Assembly: GCF_013344475.1 (NCBI RefSeq)
Contig: NZ_JABUOU010000001.1
Span: forward strand, 372,001-436,000
Length of the DNA stretch: 64,000 nt
Direction of reading: 5' to 3'
DNA from: Martelella limonii
GTDB lineage: Bacteria; Pseudomonadota; Alphaproteobacteria; Rhizobiales; Rhizobiaceae
Of the stretch, positions 28,606 through 40,823 are shown one piece after another. The first letter of the stretch is position 1, and each line of letters begins with the position of its first letter. The translations under genes were made by a program, and so were the position numbers. A model generated the notes under the pieces. The model ran no database searches and was not told the origin of the DNA. It saw nothing but the letters and a program-made list of their open reading frames with translations.

Positions 28606-29175
28606 TCAGTTCAGGTCGCCGTAGAGAAAGGTGATCCACACCGTGTTGATCACGAGCCACGTAATGCCGAGCCACATGAGCTTGCGATTGCTATCCGTGC
28701 GCATGGCGACGATCGCGATAAGCGCACCGGCTGCAAGGCGTGCGCCATACCATGGGCCGAGCGATGTCAGATAGACCTCGCCCTTGATTGCGGTGTCGAC
28801 CAGGTCGAAGGCGAACGAAAGCCCGAACATCGCAAAGAATGCGTTGCGCCGCCTGATGAAGAAGACCTCCCTGTCGGCGTGTTCCATGATGTGATCGGGA
28901 TAGAGCAGGGTCGACATCAGGAAAAACAGCGACGCATAGGACAGGATGAAGACGTAGATCCAGAAGTTCCAGTGGTCGATCAGGCGAAGGGCGAATTGCC
29001 ACCACCAGAAATGCACCGTGCCGAGCAGCAGCGCGATCGACCAGACAAACTGGGCATACATGCGGTTGGTCTTGACCGGTTCCTGGACGCGCCGCGACAG
29101 GCCTGACAGGACCCGCGTGATAGCAAGGCCGATGATGAGGCTGACCAGAATGCGAAGGTGGCTATAGGCATCCAT
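28606..29175 (-). CDS. Hypothetical integral membrane protein
   Basis: A 189-residue protein with about five or six hydrophobic segments, rich in Trp and aromatic residues (HFWWWQFALRLIDHWNFWIY). The first helix starts directly (LRILVSLIIGLAITRVLSGL) with no cleavable signal. I recognise no catalytic motif. The gene is monocistronic by context, between the small + strand gene and dusA. Similar short membrane proteins of unknown function are scattered in bacteria; no role is proposed. Confidence 0.75.
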   Translation of the reverse strand: MDAYSHLRILVSLIIGLAITRVLSGLSRRVQEPVKTNRMYAQFVWSIALLLGTVHFWWWQFALRLIDHWNFWIYVFILSYASLFFLMSTLLYPDHIMEHADREVFFIRRRNAFFAMFGLSFAFDLVDTAIKGEVYLTSLGPWYGARLAAGALIAIVAMRTDSNRKLMWLGITWLVINTVWITFLYGDLN

Positions 29176-29407
29176 CCGCCTTATCCTCGCAGAGGCGGGG
29201 TTGCTACGGATTGGCGGGAGCGTTTCACGCCGAAAACGTCGCTCTGCCGGTGGATTGATCCGGCCCGGCAGGCTATGCGTTCAGGAAATGGAATGACGCG
29301 GGCGATGTCCGATATCCTCGATGTCTGTGTCAAAACGATCTTTAGCAAAAGACCCGGTGAAGCCGAAAATGACAGGTTTTTCCGGGGACTGGAAGAGATG
29401 ACGACAA

Positions 29408-30391
29408 ATGCGCGATGACCGACGTTTTGCAGTGGCACCGATGATCGACTGGACGGATCGTCATTGCCGCTATTTTCACCGGCAGTTGATGCGGTCGGGG
29501 CAGGTCTATACCGAGATGATCGTCGCCGATGCGGTGCTGCGTGGCGACCGGGGGCGGCTTCTGGGGTTTGATCCGATCGAACATCCCGTCGTGCTGCAGC
29601 TTGGCGGCTCCGATGCGGAAAAGCTTGCCGAGGCCGCCGCGATTGGCGCGGCGTTCGGCTATGACGAGATCAATCTCAATGTGGGCTGTCCCTCGGACCG
29701 TGTGCAGTCCGGCACATTCGGCGCATGCCTGATGCGCACGCCAGACGTTGTGGAAAGGGCAGTCGCGGCAATGAAAACCGCGGTCAAGATCTCGGTCACG
29801 GTCAAATGCCGTATCGGCGTCGATGATCAGGAGCCCCGCGACGTGCTTCCCGACTTTCTCGATCGCATGGTGGGCGCTGGCGCGGACGCAGTCTGGATCC
29901 ATGCGCGCAAGGCCTGGCTCAACGGCTTGAGCCCGAAGGAAAACCGCACCATACCTCCGCTCGACTATCCGCTGGTCTATGACATGAAGGCGCGCCATCC
30001 CGATGTCTTCATCGGCATCAATGGCGGTATCGTGACCATGGATGAGGCGGTTTCGCACCTGGAGCATGTCGACGGCGTGATGATGGGAAGGGCGGCCTAC
30101 CAGACGCCTGCCGTCCTCGCCGAGGTTGGCCATCGTCTCTTCGGCGACAAGGAGCAGCCGATCGACTGGCGGGCCTTGCGCGACCGGATGATGGAATATG
30201 CCGCAGGCGAACTGGCGAAGGGAGCGCGCCTTTCGCAGGTGACGCGGCATATGGTGGGCCTTTTCAACGGCCATTCCGGCGCGAGGCGCTACCGGCAGAT
30301 CCTCTCCACGGAGGCGACAAGACCGGGTGCCGGGCCGGAGGTGATCGAACGTGCATTCGAGGCCGTGGAGCTGGAGGCTCAGCCAGCCTGA
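29408..30391 (+). CDS. dusA: tRNA-dihydrouridine(20/20a) synthase DusA
   Basis: A 327-residue FMN-dependent reductase that converts uridine 20/20a in the tRNA D-loop to dihydrouridine. The N-terminus RRFAVAPMIDWTDRHCRYF, the catalytic-cysteine segment LNVGCPSDRVQSGTFGACLM, and the DusA-specific HARKAWLNGLSPKENR are all present. The C-terminal helical domain has VTRHMVGLFNGHSGARRYRQ, also DusA-specific. It is convergent with alaS. The 232 bases upstream (29176-29407) hold no recognisable gene. Confidence 0.95.
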   Translation: MRDDRRFAVAPMIDWTDRHCRYFHRQLMRSGQVYTEMIVADAVLRGDRGRLLGFDPIEHPVVLQLGGSDAEKLAEAAAIGAAFGYDEINLNVGCPSDRVQSGTFGACLMRTPDVVERAVAAMKTAVKISVTVKCRIGVDDQEPRDVLPDFLDRMVGAGADAVWIHARKAWLNGLSPKENRTIPPLDYPLVYDMKARHPDVFIGINGGIVTMDEAVSHLEHVDGVMMGRAAYQTPAVLAEVGHRLFGDKEQPIDWRALRDRMMEYAAGELAKGARLSQVTRHMVGLFNGHSGARRYRQILSTEATRPGAGPEVIERAFEAVELEAQPA

Positions 30392-30468
30392 GGCGAGAGA
30401 AACCGAACGCCTTCGCTTCGGGTAGAACCTAAGGTATCTTTTTCAGGTATTTGATATTCGAAGAGAAA

Positions 30469-30496
30469 AGCAGCCAGGCGAAGACACCTGACTGCT
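30469..30496 (-). terminator. Intrinsic terminator of alaS
   Basis: AGCAGCCAGG (30469-30478) pairs with CCTGACTGCT (30487-30496), 10 pairs including one wobble, with an 8-base loop. On the minus strand TTTTCTCTTC follows. It starts 8 bases after the alaS stop. Confidence 0.8.
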
Positions 30497-30503
30497 AGGT
30501 TGT

Positions 30504-33158
<2,655 letters not shown>

Positions 33159-33244
33159 GCTTCGCCACGTCCCTTTAAACTCTGGTGTCCGACAAGACTT
33201 TCCCGGCTTTTAACGGCAGGTGCCTTTACTGTCCAGACAAGACA

Positions 33245-33272
33245 AAACAGCGGCCCCTAAAAGCCGCTGTTT
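33245..33272 (-). terminator. Intrinsic terminator of recA
   Basis: AAACAGCGGC (33245-33254) pairs perfectly with GCCGCTGTTT (33263-33272) around an 8-base loop. On the minus strand the stem ends in TTTTGTCTTGTC. It is about 45 bases past the recA stop and before alaS. Confidence 0.82.
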
Positions 33273-33315
33273 CATCAGATGGAAGATTTGCTGCGATATG
33301 CCTGCCGGAGCAAGC

Positions 33316-34404
<1,089 letters not shown>

Positions 34405-34459
34405 CGACTTTATCCCTTGTTGCCGCCGCCGCCTAGGCGATTTGATGATTTCCTTATTT

Positions 34460-34485
34460 GTACTGCATTTGTTCCCATTCCGCAA
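34460..34485 (-). promoter_or_regulatory. LexA (SOS) operator of recA
   Basis: TTG (34469-34471), eleven bases, CAA (34483-34485) matches the TTG-N11-CAA operator described for rhizobial recA. Overlapping it, GTAC-N7-GTTC (34460-34474) is one base from the alphaproteobacterial direct-repeat box GTTC-N7-GTTC. On the minus strand TTGCGG, 17 bases and TACAAA form a plausible -35/-10 pair over the same bases, so LexA binding would block RNA polymerase. Confidence 0.75.
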
Positions 34486-34590
34486 GTGCCTTTCAAGTTG
34501 ATGAAATCATTGATAAAAGGCGATTCTGTTCCGTTTTTGTCTTGCGTGCCGACGTGCTTCGGATGCGGCGGGGCCGCATCGCGAAAAAGG

Positions 34591-36243
34591 TCAGCGGGCG
34601 GGGGACCGGCTTTCGGTTTTCAATGCCTCGATTCGCAGCGCGGCGTCATCCAGATCGCGGGCATAGATCACGCGCGGTTCGCTGATGCCGTGGGTCTTGA
34701 GGATGGCCCGGATTTCCTCCGATGACCCGGAGAGGACGACCCGCACATTGCCGTTTTCTGCTTTTCGCAGCGTGCTTTCAAGCACGTTCGCCGCGGACGA
34801 ATCGAGATACGGCACCTCGGAAAGGTCGAGCACGAAATAGCGCGCGGTTGAGGCGATGCGGTCGAGTACCGAGCCGACCGCTGCGGCTGCACCAAAGAAG
34901 AATGCGCCGGAAATGCGGTAGACGACCGTGTCCGGATCGGTGTTGGCGATCGGGCTTTCGGGCTGGGCGTGGTAGTCGGCATAGGGGCTGACGGCCACGT
35001 TGCGGCCCATCCTGTCAATGAAGAGCACGGCGCCCAGCGCAAACCCTGCGACAATGCCTTCCGTCAGGTCGCGGAAGACCACCAGCAGGAAGGTCACGAT
35101 CAGGATCACCGCGTCGCCGCGCGAGGTGCCGATCAGTGTCCGGATCGCCGCTTTCTCCACCATCGACCAGGCAACGACCGCCAGAACGCCTGCAAGCGCG
35201 GGAATCGGAATGTAGCGCGCCAGCGGTGCGGCGACGATCATGAACAGCAGCAGGAATGCGGCATGCAGCATGCCGGAGAACGGACTGGTGGCACCGGCGC
35301 GCACATTGGTCGCCGTTCGCGCGATCGTTCCCGTCACGCAGATGCCGCCGAACAGGCCGGATGCGATATTGGCGACACCCTGGCCGATCAGCTCCATATT
35401 GGAACGATGGCGGCGCCCGGTCATGCCGTCGGCGACGACGGCGGACAGCAGCGATTCGATCGAGCCCAGAAGCGCGAAGGCGAAGGCATCAGGCAGGACT
35501 TCCACGAGTTTCTGCAGCGAGAAGGCAGGCATTGCCGGCGTCTGCAGCCCGCGCGGCAATCCGCCGAATTGGCTGCCGATCGTCTCGACGGGGAGGGCCA
35601 GCGCAACAAGGCTCGCAACCGCCACCGCGATCAGCATGCCGGGCCAGCCGGGCCTGAAGCGCTTCACCGCTATGATGATGGCGATGGTAAGCGCGGCAAT
35701 GCCGAGGGCGGCCAGATTGGTGGTGCCGACATAATGCGAAAGATAGGCAACCTTCTCGGCAAAGGGGCCGGGCTCCTTGTCGGGCAGGTCGAGCCCGAAG
35801 ATCGCGGAAAGCTGGCTTGCGAAGATGATGAGGGCAATGCCTGCCGTGAAGCCCACGGTTACCGGGTAGGGGATGAAACGGATATAGGCCCCGAGCCGGA
35901 GATAGCCTGCGGCGATCATGATCAGGCCGGAGACCATCACGGCCAGCAGCAATCCGTCGATGCCGTGGCGTTCGACCGAGGCTGCAACCAGCACGATGAA
36001 GGCGCCCGCAGGCCCGCCGATCTGGTGGCGGCTGCCGCCGAGAAGCGACACGAAGAAGCCGCCGATAATGGCGGCGTAAAGCCCGCGATCGGGCGAAACC
36101 CCGGAGGCGATCGCAATCGCCATCGATAGCGGCAGTGCGACAATCGCAACCGTCAAACCAGATATGGCGTCGCTTCGAAGACGGTCTACGGAATAACCCT
36201 CGCGCAGAACGCTGACGGTTTTGGGAATGAGGCTGGCTGGCAT
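34591..36243 (-). CDS. SulP family anion transporter with STAS domain
   Basis: A 550-residue SLC26/SulP-type transporter. Ten or more hydrophobic segments cover about residues 20-410, with AIVALPLSMAIAIASGVSPD and GGSRHQIGGPAGAFIVLVAA as family motifs, and a C-terminal STAS domain (about 430-540, FVLDLSEVPYLDSSAANVL). Family members carry sulfate, bicarbonate or dicarboxylates, so the substrate is open. Two close starts exist, ATG 36249 and 36243; the second has the better spacing from AGGTG. It is upstream of recA on the same strand but separated from it by the SOS promoter. Confidence 0.87.
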   Translation of the reverse strand: MPASLIPKTVSVLREGYSVDRLRSDAISGLTVAIVALPLSMAIAIASGVSPDRGLYAAIIGGFFVSLLGGSRHQIGGPAGAFIVLVAASVERHGIDGLLLAVMVSGLIMIAAGYLRLGAYIRFIPYPVTVGFTAGIALIIFASQLSAIFGLDLPDKEPGPFAEKVAYLSHYVGTTNLAALGIAALTIAIIIAVKRFRPGWPGMLIAVAVASLVALALPVETIGSQFGGLPRGLQTPAMPAFSLQKLVEVLPDAFAFALLGSIESLLSAVVADGMTGRRHRSNMELIGQGVANIASGLFGGICVTGTIARTATNVRAGATSPFSGMLHAAFLLLFMIVAAPLARYIPIPALAGVLAVVAWSMVEKAAIRTLIGTSRGDAVILIVTFLLVVFRDLTEGIVAGFALGAVLFIDRMGRNVAVSPYADYHAQPESPIANTDPDTVVYRISGAFFFGAAAAVGSVLDRIASTARYFVLDLSEVPYLDSSAANVLESTLRKAENGNVRVVLSGSSEEIRAILKTHGISEPRVIYARDLDDAALRIEALKTESRSPAR

Positions 36244-36373
36244 GGGCATTTCACCTGAGGGAAGAGGAGGCAGCATCGCACCCTGCGCGCAATTCCGCAA
36301 GATTTGTCAAAGGGATCCGTGCACATGGCGTAGCGACAGGACTTTGAAGCTGCAACCGGAGTGAACGCAGGTG

Positions 36374-37231
36374 ATGATGAAGAATGCAGAGGCTTTCGAG
36401 GCCTATCAGAAAAGGCTCAACCGGGTCGGTGATCACATCGCCGCCCATCTCGACGATTCGCTGGACTATGCAAGGCTCGCTGAAATTGCCTGCCTGTCGC
36501 CGTGGCATTGGCACAGAATCTATCGCGCCGTCTATGGCGAGACCATACACGCCACCGTCACGCGCCTGAGATTGCACCGCGCCGCCGGCCAGCTACTGCA
36601 GACCGATGACAGGCTGGAGGATATCGCCCGCCATGCCGGCTATTCAAGCGTCGCGGCATTCACCCGAAGCTTCAAATCCGCTTACGGCATGGCGCCTTCA
36701 GGGTACCGCGCAGACGGACGCCACGCGATCTTCGATAAACCCTTCACTGAGGAGAATGATGCCATGTATGATGTTGAAATTCGGGACTTTCCCGAGCGCC
36801 TCGTAGCAGGCGTGCCGCATCGGGGTTCCTATATGGAAGTCGATAAGGCCTTTGGCGATGCCGTCGGCAAAATGGCGGCGGCAGGGGCGCTCCGGCCAGA
36901 AATGGCGATGATCGGCATCTACTACTCCGATCCCGGTCTCACGGAAGAGAAGAATCTAAAGTCTTTTGCGGGGCTGGTCGTCCCGGAAGGGTTCGCGCTG
37001 CCAGACGAATTGGAGTTGCGCCATTTGCCAGGCGGGCGATACGCCGTCCTGCGTCACAAGGGGCCTTATGCCGAACTACACAAGGCTTATCGGTGGTTTT
37101 ACGGAAGTTACCTTCCAGAAAATCGCTACGAGCCGGCGGATGCACCGCCCTCGGAAGTCTATCTCAACAATCCGCGCGAAGTGTCGCCAAGAGATCTATT
37201 GACTGAAATATGCATTCCTATCAACCGTTAA
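36374..37231 (+). CDS. AraC family regulator with GyrI-like effector domain
   Basis: A 285-residue regulator. The N-terminal part (about 10-110) has two AraC-type helix-turn-helix motifs, including LAEIACLSPWHWHRIYRAVY and IARHAGYSSVAAFTRSFK. The C-terminal half (about 135-285) is a GyrI/SbmC-like ligand domain (VEIRDFPERLVAGVPHRGSY, then YAVLRHKGPYAELHKAYRWF). This is the Rob-like layout, and such domains often bind small amphipathic drugs or metabolites. Starts at GTG 36371, ATG 36374 and 36377 are equally possible. It is divergent from the SulP gene, 130 bases away; the target is unknown. Confidence 0.88.
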   Translation: MMKNAEAFEAYQKRLNRVGDHIAAHLDDSLDYARLAEIACLSPWHWHRIYRAVYGETIHATVTRLRLHRAAGQLLQTDDRLEDIARHAGYSSVAAFTRSFKSAYGMAPSGYRADGRHAIFDKPFTEENDAMYDVEIRDFPERLVAGVPHRGSYMEVDKAFGDAVGKMAAAGALRPEMAMIGIYYSDPGLTEEKNLKSFAGLVVPEGFALPDELELRHLPGGRYAVLRHKGPYAELHKAYRWFYGSYLPENRYEPADAPPSEVYLNNPREVSPRDLLTEICIPINR

Positions 37232-37237
37232 GGCGAT

Positions 37238-38092
37238 TTACTTTTCATGTAGCTTCAACGCGGTTACGGCCTCGCCGCTGTTGGCGATGTAGTCTCCCGC
37301 ATCGTCCTGGCGCTGGAGCAGGAGAATGAAGAGAAAGTCCGTCAGCATGAGCTGGGCGTCGCGCGCGGTGATCGCGGAGGAGCGTACCTTTTCCTCGTCC
37401 GCGATGGTGTAGAGGTTGATGTCGGCCACACGGGCAACGGCGTTCTGCTTCGGCCCGGTCAGGGAAATCACGGTCGCCTCGCGGGCGCGGGCAAGCTCCG
37501 CAATGCGCACGGTCTCGATGCTGGCACCGGAATAGGAAAGCGCAAACAGCACATCGCCGCTCCTTGCGGCGGAGACATTGGCCATCTGAACGTGGCTGTC
37601 GGAATCATGCAGCGCATAGCGGCCGAGCTTTTGCAGCTTGTAGCAGAAGTCGCGCGCCACCAGCGAGGACGCGCCGACGCCTGCCACATGGATGCGCTCG
37701 GCGCTCATGGTCCGATCAAGCGCCCTGCCGATCACCGCCTCGTCATTGGCAGCAATCGTTTCCTGCATCGCGTGCATCTTGCTGGAAAGCAGCTTCTGGG
37801 CAATCGTGGCGTGGCTGTCGCCGAGTTCGATGGTCGAATGCAGCGCGCCCGGCGCGCGCCACTCTCTTGCCTGGGCCTTGCTCACCGCGAGCTTCATGTC
37901 CTGATAGCCCGAAAACCCCAGCTTCTGCGCGAACTTGACCACGCTTGACTGGCTGCGGCCGGTCTTTTCCGCAAGGCTTGCGGAGGAAAGCCGGAGCAGT
38001 TCATCGGGATGGGCCAGAATGAAGTGGCCGATCTGCCGGTCGGCAGGCGCCAGGCTTTCGATCTGGGCTTCTATGATCTTGAGTACGGACAC
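37238..38092 (-). CDS. RpiR/MurR-type regulator, probable control of murQ locus
   Basis: A 284-residue RpiR family regulator: N-terminal HTH_6 domain (LSSASLAEKTGRSQSSVVKF, residues about 34-53) and a C-terminal SIS sugar-phosphate-binding domain (VGASSLVARDFCYKLQKLG and ALSYSGASIETV). In E. coli, MurR of this family represses murQP and is released by MurNAc-6-phosphate. Its divergence from murQ, with palindromes in the 184-base gap, makes the same role likely here. That role is inferred from context; other SIS regulators answer to different sugar phosphates. Confidence 0.87.
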   Translation of the reverse strand: MSVLKIIEAQIESLAPADRQIGHFILAHPDELLRLSSASLAEKTGRSQSSVVKFAQKLGFSGYQDMKLAVSKAQAREWRAPGALHSTIELGDSHATIAQKLLSSKMHAMQETIAANDEAVIGRALDRTMSAERIHVAGVGASSLVARDFCYKLQKLGRYALHDSDSHVQMANVSAARSGDVLFALSYSGASIETVRIAELARAREATVISLTGPKQNAVARVADINLYTIADEEKVRSSAITARDAQLMLTDFLFILLLQRQDDAGDYIANSGEAVTALKLHEK

Positions 38093-38126
38093 GGCGGCGC
38101 AACCTTTCGGAGGTAATCAGGCGGCC

Positions 38127-38139
38127 GAATAATAAATTC
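38127..38139. promoter_or_regulatory. Candidate operator 1 (murR side)
   Basis: GAATAATAAATTC, a palindrome with 4-base arms, lies 34 bases upstream of the regulator start. It matches the operator candidate at 38204-38216 at 10 of 13 positions, so both may bind the RpiR/MurR-type protein. Confidence 0.4.
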
Positions 38140-38203
38140 CCGGAAACAGGAATACAATGGAATTCGCACTGACGCCGAATCCCTCTGTATGGCGCGGAAA
38201 TTG

Positions 38204-38216
38204 GAATAAATTATTC
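38204..38216. promoter_or_regulatory. Candidate operator 2 (murQ side)
   Basis: GAATAAATTATTC is a perfect palindrome with 6-base arms around one A. It lies just upstream of a perfect -35 hexamer for murQ. The surrounding gap is unusually AT-rich and contains many GGAAT elements. Confidence 0.5.
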
Positions 38217-38226
38217 TTGGAATCAT

Positions 38227-38255
38227 TTGACAGGTGGAATTTGCAATTATAGCCT
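38227..38255 (+). promoter_or_regulatory. Candidate murQ promoter
   Basis: TTGACA (38227-38232) is a perfect -35 element. TATAGC (15-base spacing) or TAGCCT (17-base spacing) would be the -10. The palindrome at 38204-38216 ends 10 bases upstream. Confidence 0.45.
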
Positions 38256-38276
38256 TCCGGTCAAAGATGCGGCGGA

Positions 38277-39239
38277 ATGCGCCGCGAGCATTCAAGGGCA
38301 GGGGATTTGCATTTGCTGAATGGTGAGCTCGACAAGCTGGTGTCCGAAGGGCGCAATCCGAATAGTCTCGGGCTCGATCTTCTGGATGCGCGCGATATCC
38401 TCGAAAAGATCAATGCCGAGGATCGGGGCGTTGCCGATGCCGTCCAGCGCGAGATCCCGGCGATCACGGCAGCCGTCGAGCGGATTGTCGAAGCCTTCAA
38501 TGCAGGCGGCCGGCTGATCTATATCGGCGCGGGCACCAGCGGTCGTCTTGGCGTGCTCGATGCCTCGGAATGCCCGCCGACATTTTCCGTGCCGCCCGGC
38601 ATGGTGGTCGGCCTGATCGCCGGCGGCAATGTGGCGCTGACAACCGCTGTCGAAGGCGCGGAAGACGATCCGGCGCTCGGCGCAGCCGATCTGCAGGCGA
38701 TCGCGCTTGAGGCAAGGGATGTGGTCGTCGGCATCGCTGTCAGCGGCCGCACGCCTTATGTCATCGGGGCACTGGAATATGCGCGCGGGCTCGGCGCCAC
38801 CACGGTCGCGCTGTCGTGCAACCCTGCGGCGGCCATAGCCGAAATTGCCGATATCGCGATTGCGCCGGTCGTCGGGCCTGAAATCCTCACCGGGTCCACC
38901 CGCATGAAATCCGGCACGGCACAGAAGCTGGTGCTCAACATGCTGAGCACGGCAAGCATGGTGCGCATCGGCAAGGTCTATCAGAACCTGATGGTCGACG
39001 TGACGGTCAGCAACGGCAAGCTTTACGCCCGCGCGGTGCGCATCGTCATGGATGCGGCAGGCGTTTCGGCGGAAGACGCGGCAGCGCTCCTCGACATGAC
39101 GCGCAACGATGTCAAGCTTGCCATCCTGATCGCCATGACCGGCATGGAACTGGAGGAGGGGCGTGCGCTCATACAGCGCTCACGCGGCTTCCTGCGCGAG
39201 GCAATCAACGAGAAGACGGCTCAAGGCCGCAACGACTGA
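38277..39239 (+). CDS. murQ: N-acetylmuramic acid 6-phosphate etherase
   Basis: A MurQ of up to 320 residues, which cleaves the D-lactyl ether of MurNAc-6-P to GlcNAc-6-P and D-lactate in the cytosol. The SIS-domain signature [20 protein letters not shown] and the catalytic region [20 protein letters not shown] are intact. Two starts are possible: ATG 38277, or TTG 38313, which has a better ribosome-binding site (AGGGG at 38300-38304) and an N-terminus closer to the family. It opens the salvage operon; the binding-protein gene follows 48 bases later. Confidence 0.95.
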   Translation: MRREHSRAGDLHLLNGELDKLVSEGRNPNSLGLDLLDARDILEKINAEDRGVADAVQREIPAITAAVERIVEAFNAGGRLIYIGAGTSGRLGVLDASECPPTFSVPPGMVVGLIAGGNVALTTAVEGAEDDPALGAADLQAIALEARDVVVGIAVSGRTPYVIGALEYARGLGATTVALSCNPAAAIAEIADIAIAPVVGPEILTGSTRMKSGTAQKLVLNMLSTASMVRIGKVYQNLMVDVTVSNGKLYARAVRIVMDAAGVSAEDAAALLDMTRNDVKLAILIAMTGMELEEGRALIQRSRGFLREAINEKTAQGRND

Positions 39240-39287
39240 TGTCACTCCGGACCCTTTGGGCCGGCAACAATCACGAGGGAATTGATC

Positions 39288-40799
39288 ATGGGAAGAGTAC
39301 AAATCATTGCATCCGCGGTCGCGATTGCGGCAGCCCTTGGCGCTTCGGCTATGCCGGCCGCCGCCGAGACACTGAAAATGGCGTGGTCGCAGGACGCCAC
39401 CGGCCTCGATCCGCATAAGCAGACCGCGTTTTCGTCGATCCGCCTGCTTGAACTGGTCTACGAACCGCTGCTGCGCACCGATGGCGAGCTGAACCTAGCG
39501 CCTGCCATCGCCACCTCCTGGGAATTCTCAGAGGACGGCAAGACGCTGACGTTCAAGCTTGATCCGAATGCAAAATTCTCCAATGGCGACAAGGTGATGC
39601 CGGCGGATGTGAAGGCCTCGTTCGAGCGCATTCTCGACGAGGCGACGAGTGCTGCCGCACGTTCGAACTTCCTGTCGATCGAAAGCATCGACACGCCGGA
39701 TGATGAAACCGTGGTCTTCAACCTGTCGCAGCCCGACGTTCCGCTGTTGACGGCGATGTCCTCGATCAATGCGGCCATCGTTCCGGCATCGGCGATCGAA
39801 GCCGATACGCTCGGCACCGAAACGATCGGCTCCGGACCGTTCGTTCTGGAAAACTGGGAGCCGAATGCCAGCGAAACGCTGAAGGCGAACGCAAACTGGG
39901 CCGGCGGCAAGGTTGGCCTTGACGGCATCGACATTTCGGTTCTGCCGGACGAGACGGCCATTCTCGCCTCGTTGCGCACCGGTCAGGTCGATTTCGCGCT
40001 GATCAACGATCCGCTGGTGGCAACCCTGGTGCCGAGCAATCCGGGCCTGACGCTCGACCGCGAGCCGGTGCTGTCCTATCACGTGCTGCAGCTCAACGCC
40101 GAAGAAGGCGCGATGAAGGAGCTGAAGGTGCGCCAGGCGATCTCCTGCGCCATCGACCGCCAGGATGTTCTCGACGCGGCGCTTCTGGGCGAGGGCGAAG
40201 TCACCGGGCCGTTGACCATGCCGGCCTATGCCACTGATCCGTCTGAGCTGTTCTGCTACAGCCGGGACCTCGACAAGGCCAAGGCGCTGATGAAGGAAGC
40301 GGGCTACGAGGACGGCTTTTCCGCAACCGTGATCGCCGCCACCGGCGAGCCGCCGACGGCCGCGTCCGAGGCGCAGGTGATCCAGTCCCAGCTTGGCGAA
40401 ATCGGCATCGATCTCGACATCGAGATGATGGAACTCAACGTCTATATCGACCGCTGGCTGAAGGGCGATTTCGACATGGCCGTGGCGCTGAACGGCGGCC
40501 GTACCGACCCTTACACGATGTATAACCGCTACTGGACCAAGGACGGCAACCTGAACCACGTCGCCCATTACATCGATGACGAACTCGATACGCTGATGAA
40601 CGAGGGGCGCGTTGAAACCGACCTCGAAAAGCGCAAGGAGATCTTCACGACGTTCTCCAAGCACATCACCGAGGTATCGCCCTGGATCTGGCTTTACACC
40701 GGCTACAGCTACACCGCGTCGAGCGACAAGGTGAAGGGCTTCGAAGCCAACCCCACGGGGTCGCTCTTCGGCCTCTCCGCCGTCACCGTCGGCGAATAA
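39288..40799 (+). CDS. ABC transporter substrate-binding protein, peptide/nickel (SBP_bac_5) family
   Basis: A 503-residue periplasmic binding protein of the DppA/OppA class. The signal peptide spans about residues 1-27 (AIAAALGASAMPAAAE) with no lipobox cysteine. LKMAWSQDATGLDPHKQTA begins domain I, and NLAPAIATSWEFSEDGKTLT is the family motif. DppA-class proteins bind di- to oligopeptides, and MppA of this class binds murein tripeptide. Its place between murQ and the muropeptide enzymes suggests a peptidoglycan fragment as ligand, which is inference. ATG 39288 follows GAGGGA. Confidence 0.9.
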   Translation: MGRVQIIASAVAIAAALGASAMPAAAETLKMAWSQDATGLDPHKQTAFSSIRLLELVYEPLLRTDGELNLAPAIATSWEFSEDGKTLTFKLDPNAKFSNGDKVMPADVKASFERILDEATSAAARSNFLSIESIDTPDDETVVFNLSQPDVPLLTAMSSINAAIVPASAIEADTLGTETIGSGPFVLENWEPNASETLKANANWAGGKVGLDGIDISVLPDETAILASLRTGQVDFALINDPLVATLVPSNPGLTLDREPVLSYHVLQLNAEEGAMKELKVRQAISCAIDRQDVLDAALLGEGEVTGPLTMPAYATDPSELFCYSRDLDKAKALMKEAGYEDGFSATVIAATGEPPTAASEAQVIQSQLGEIGIDLDIEMMELNVYIDRWLKGDFDMAVALNGGRTDPYTMYNRYWTKDGNLNHVAHYIDDELDTLMNEGRVETDLEKRKEIFTTFSKHITEVSPWIWLYTGYSYTASSDKVKGFEANPTGSLFGLSAVTVGE

Positions 40800-40823
40800 G
40801 CTGAAACACGAGGGCTGCACGCC

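Noticed and set aside
29158-29418. 86-codon frame upstream of dusA
   Set aside because: It overlaps the membrane-protein start and dusA, has no ribosome-binding site, and shows no protein-like features.
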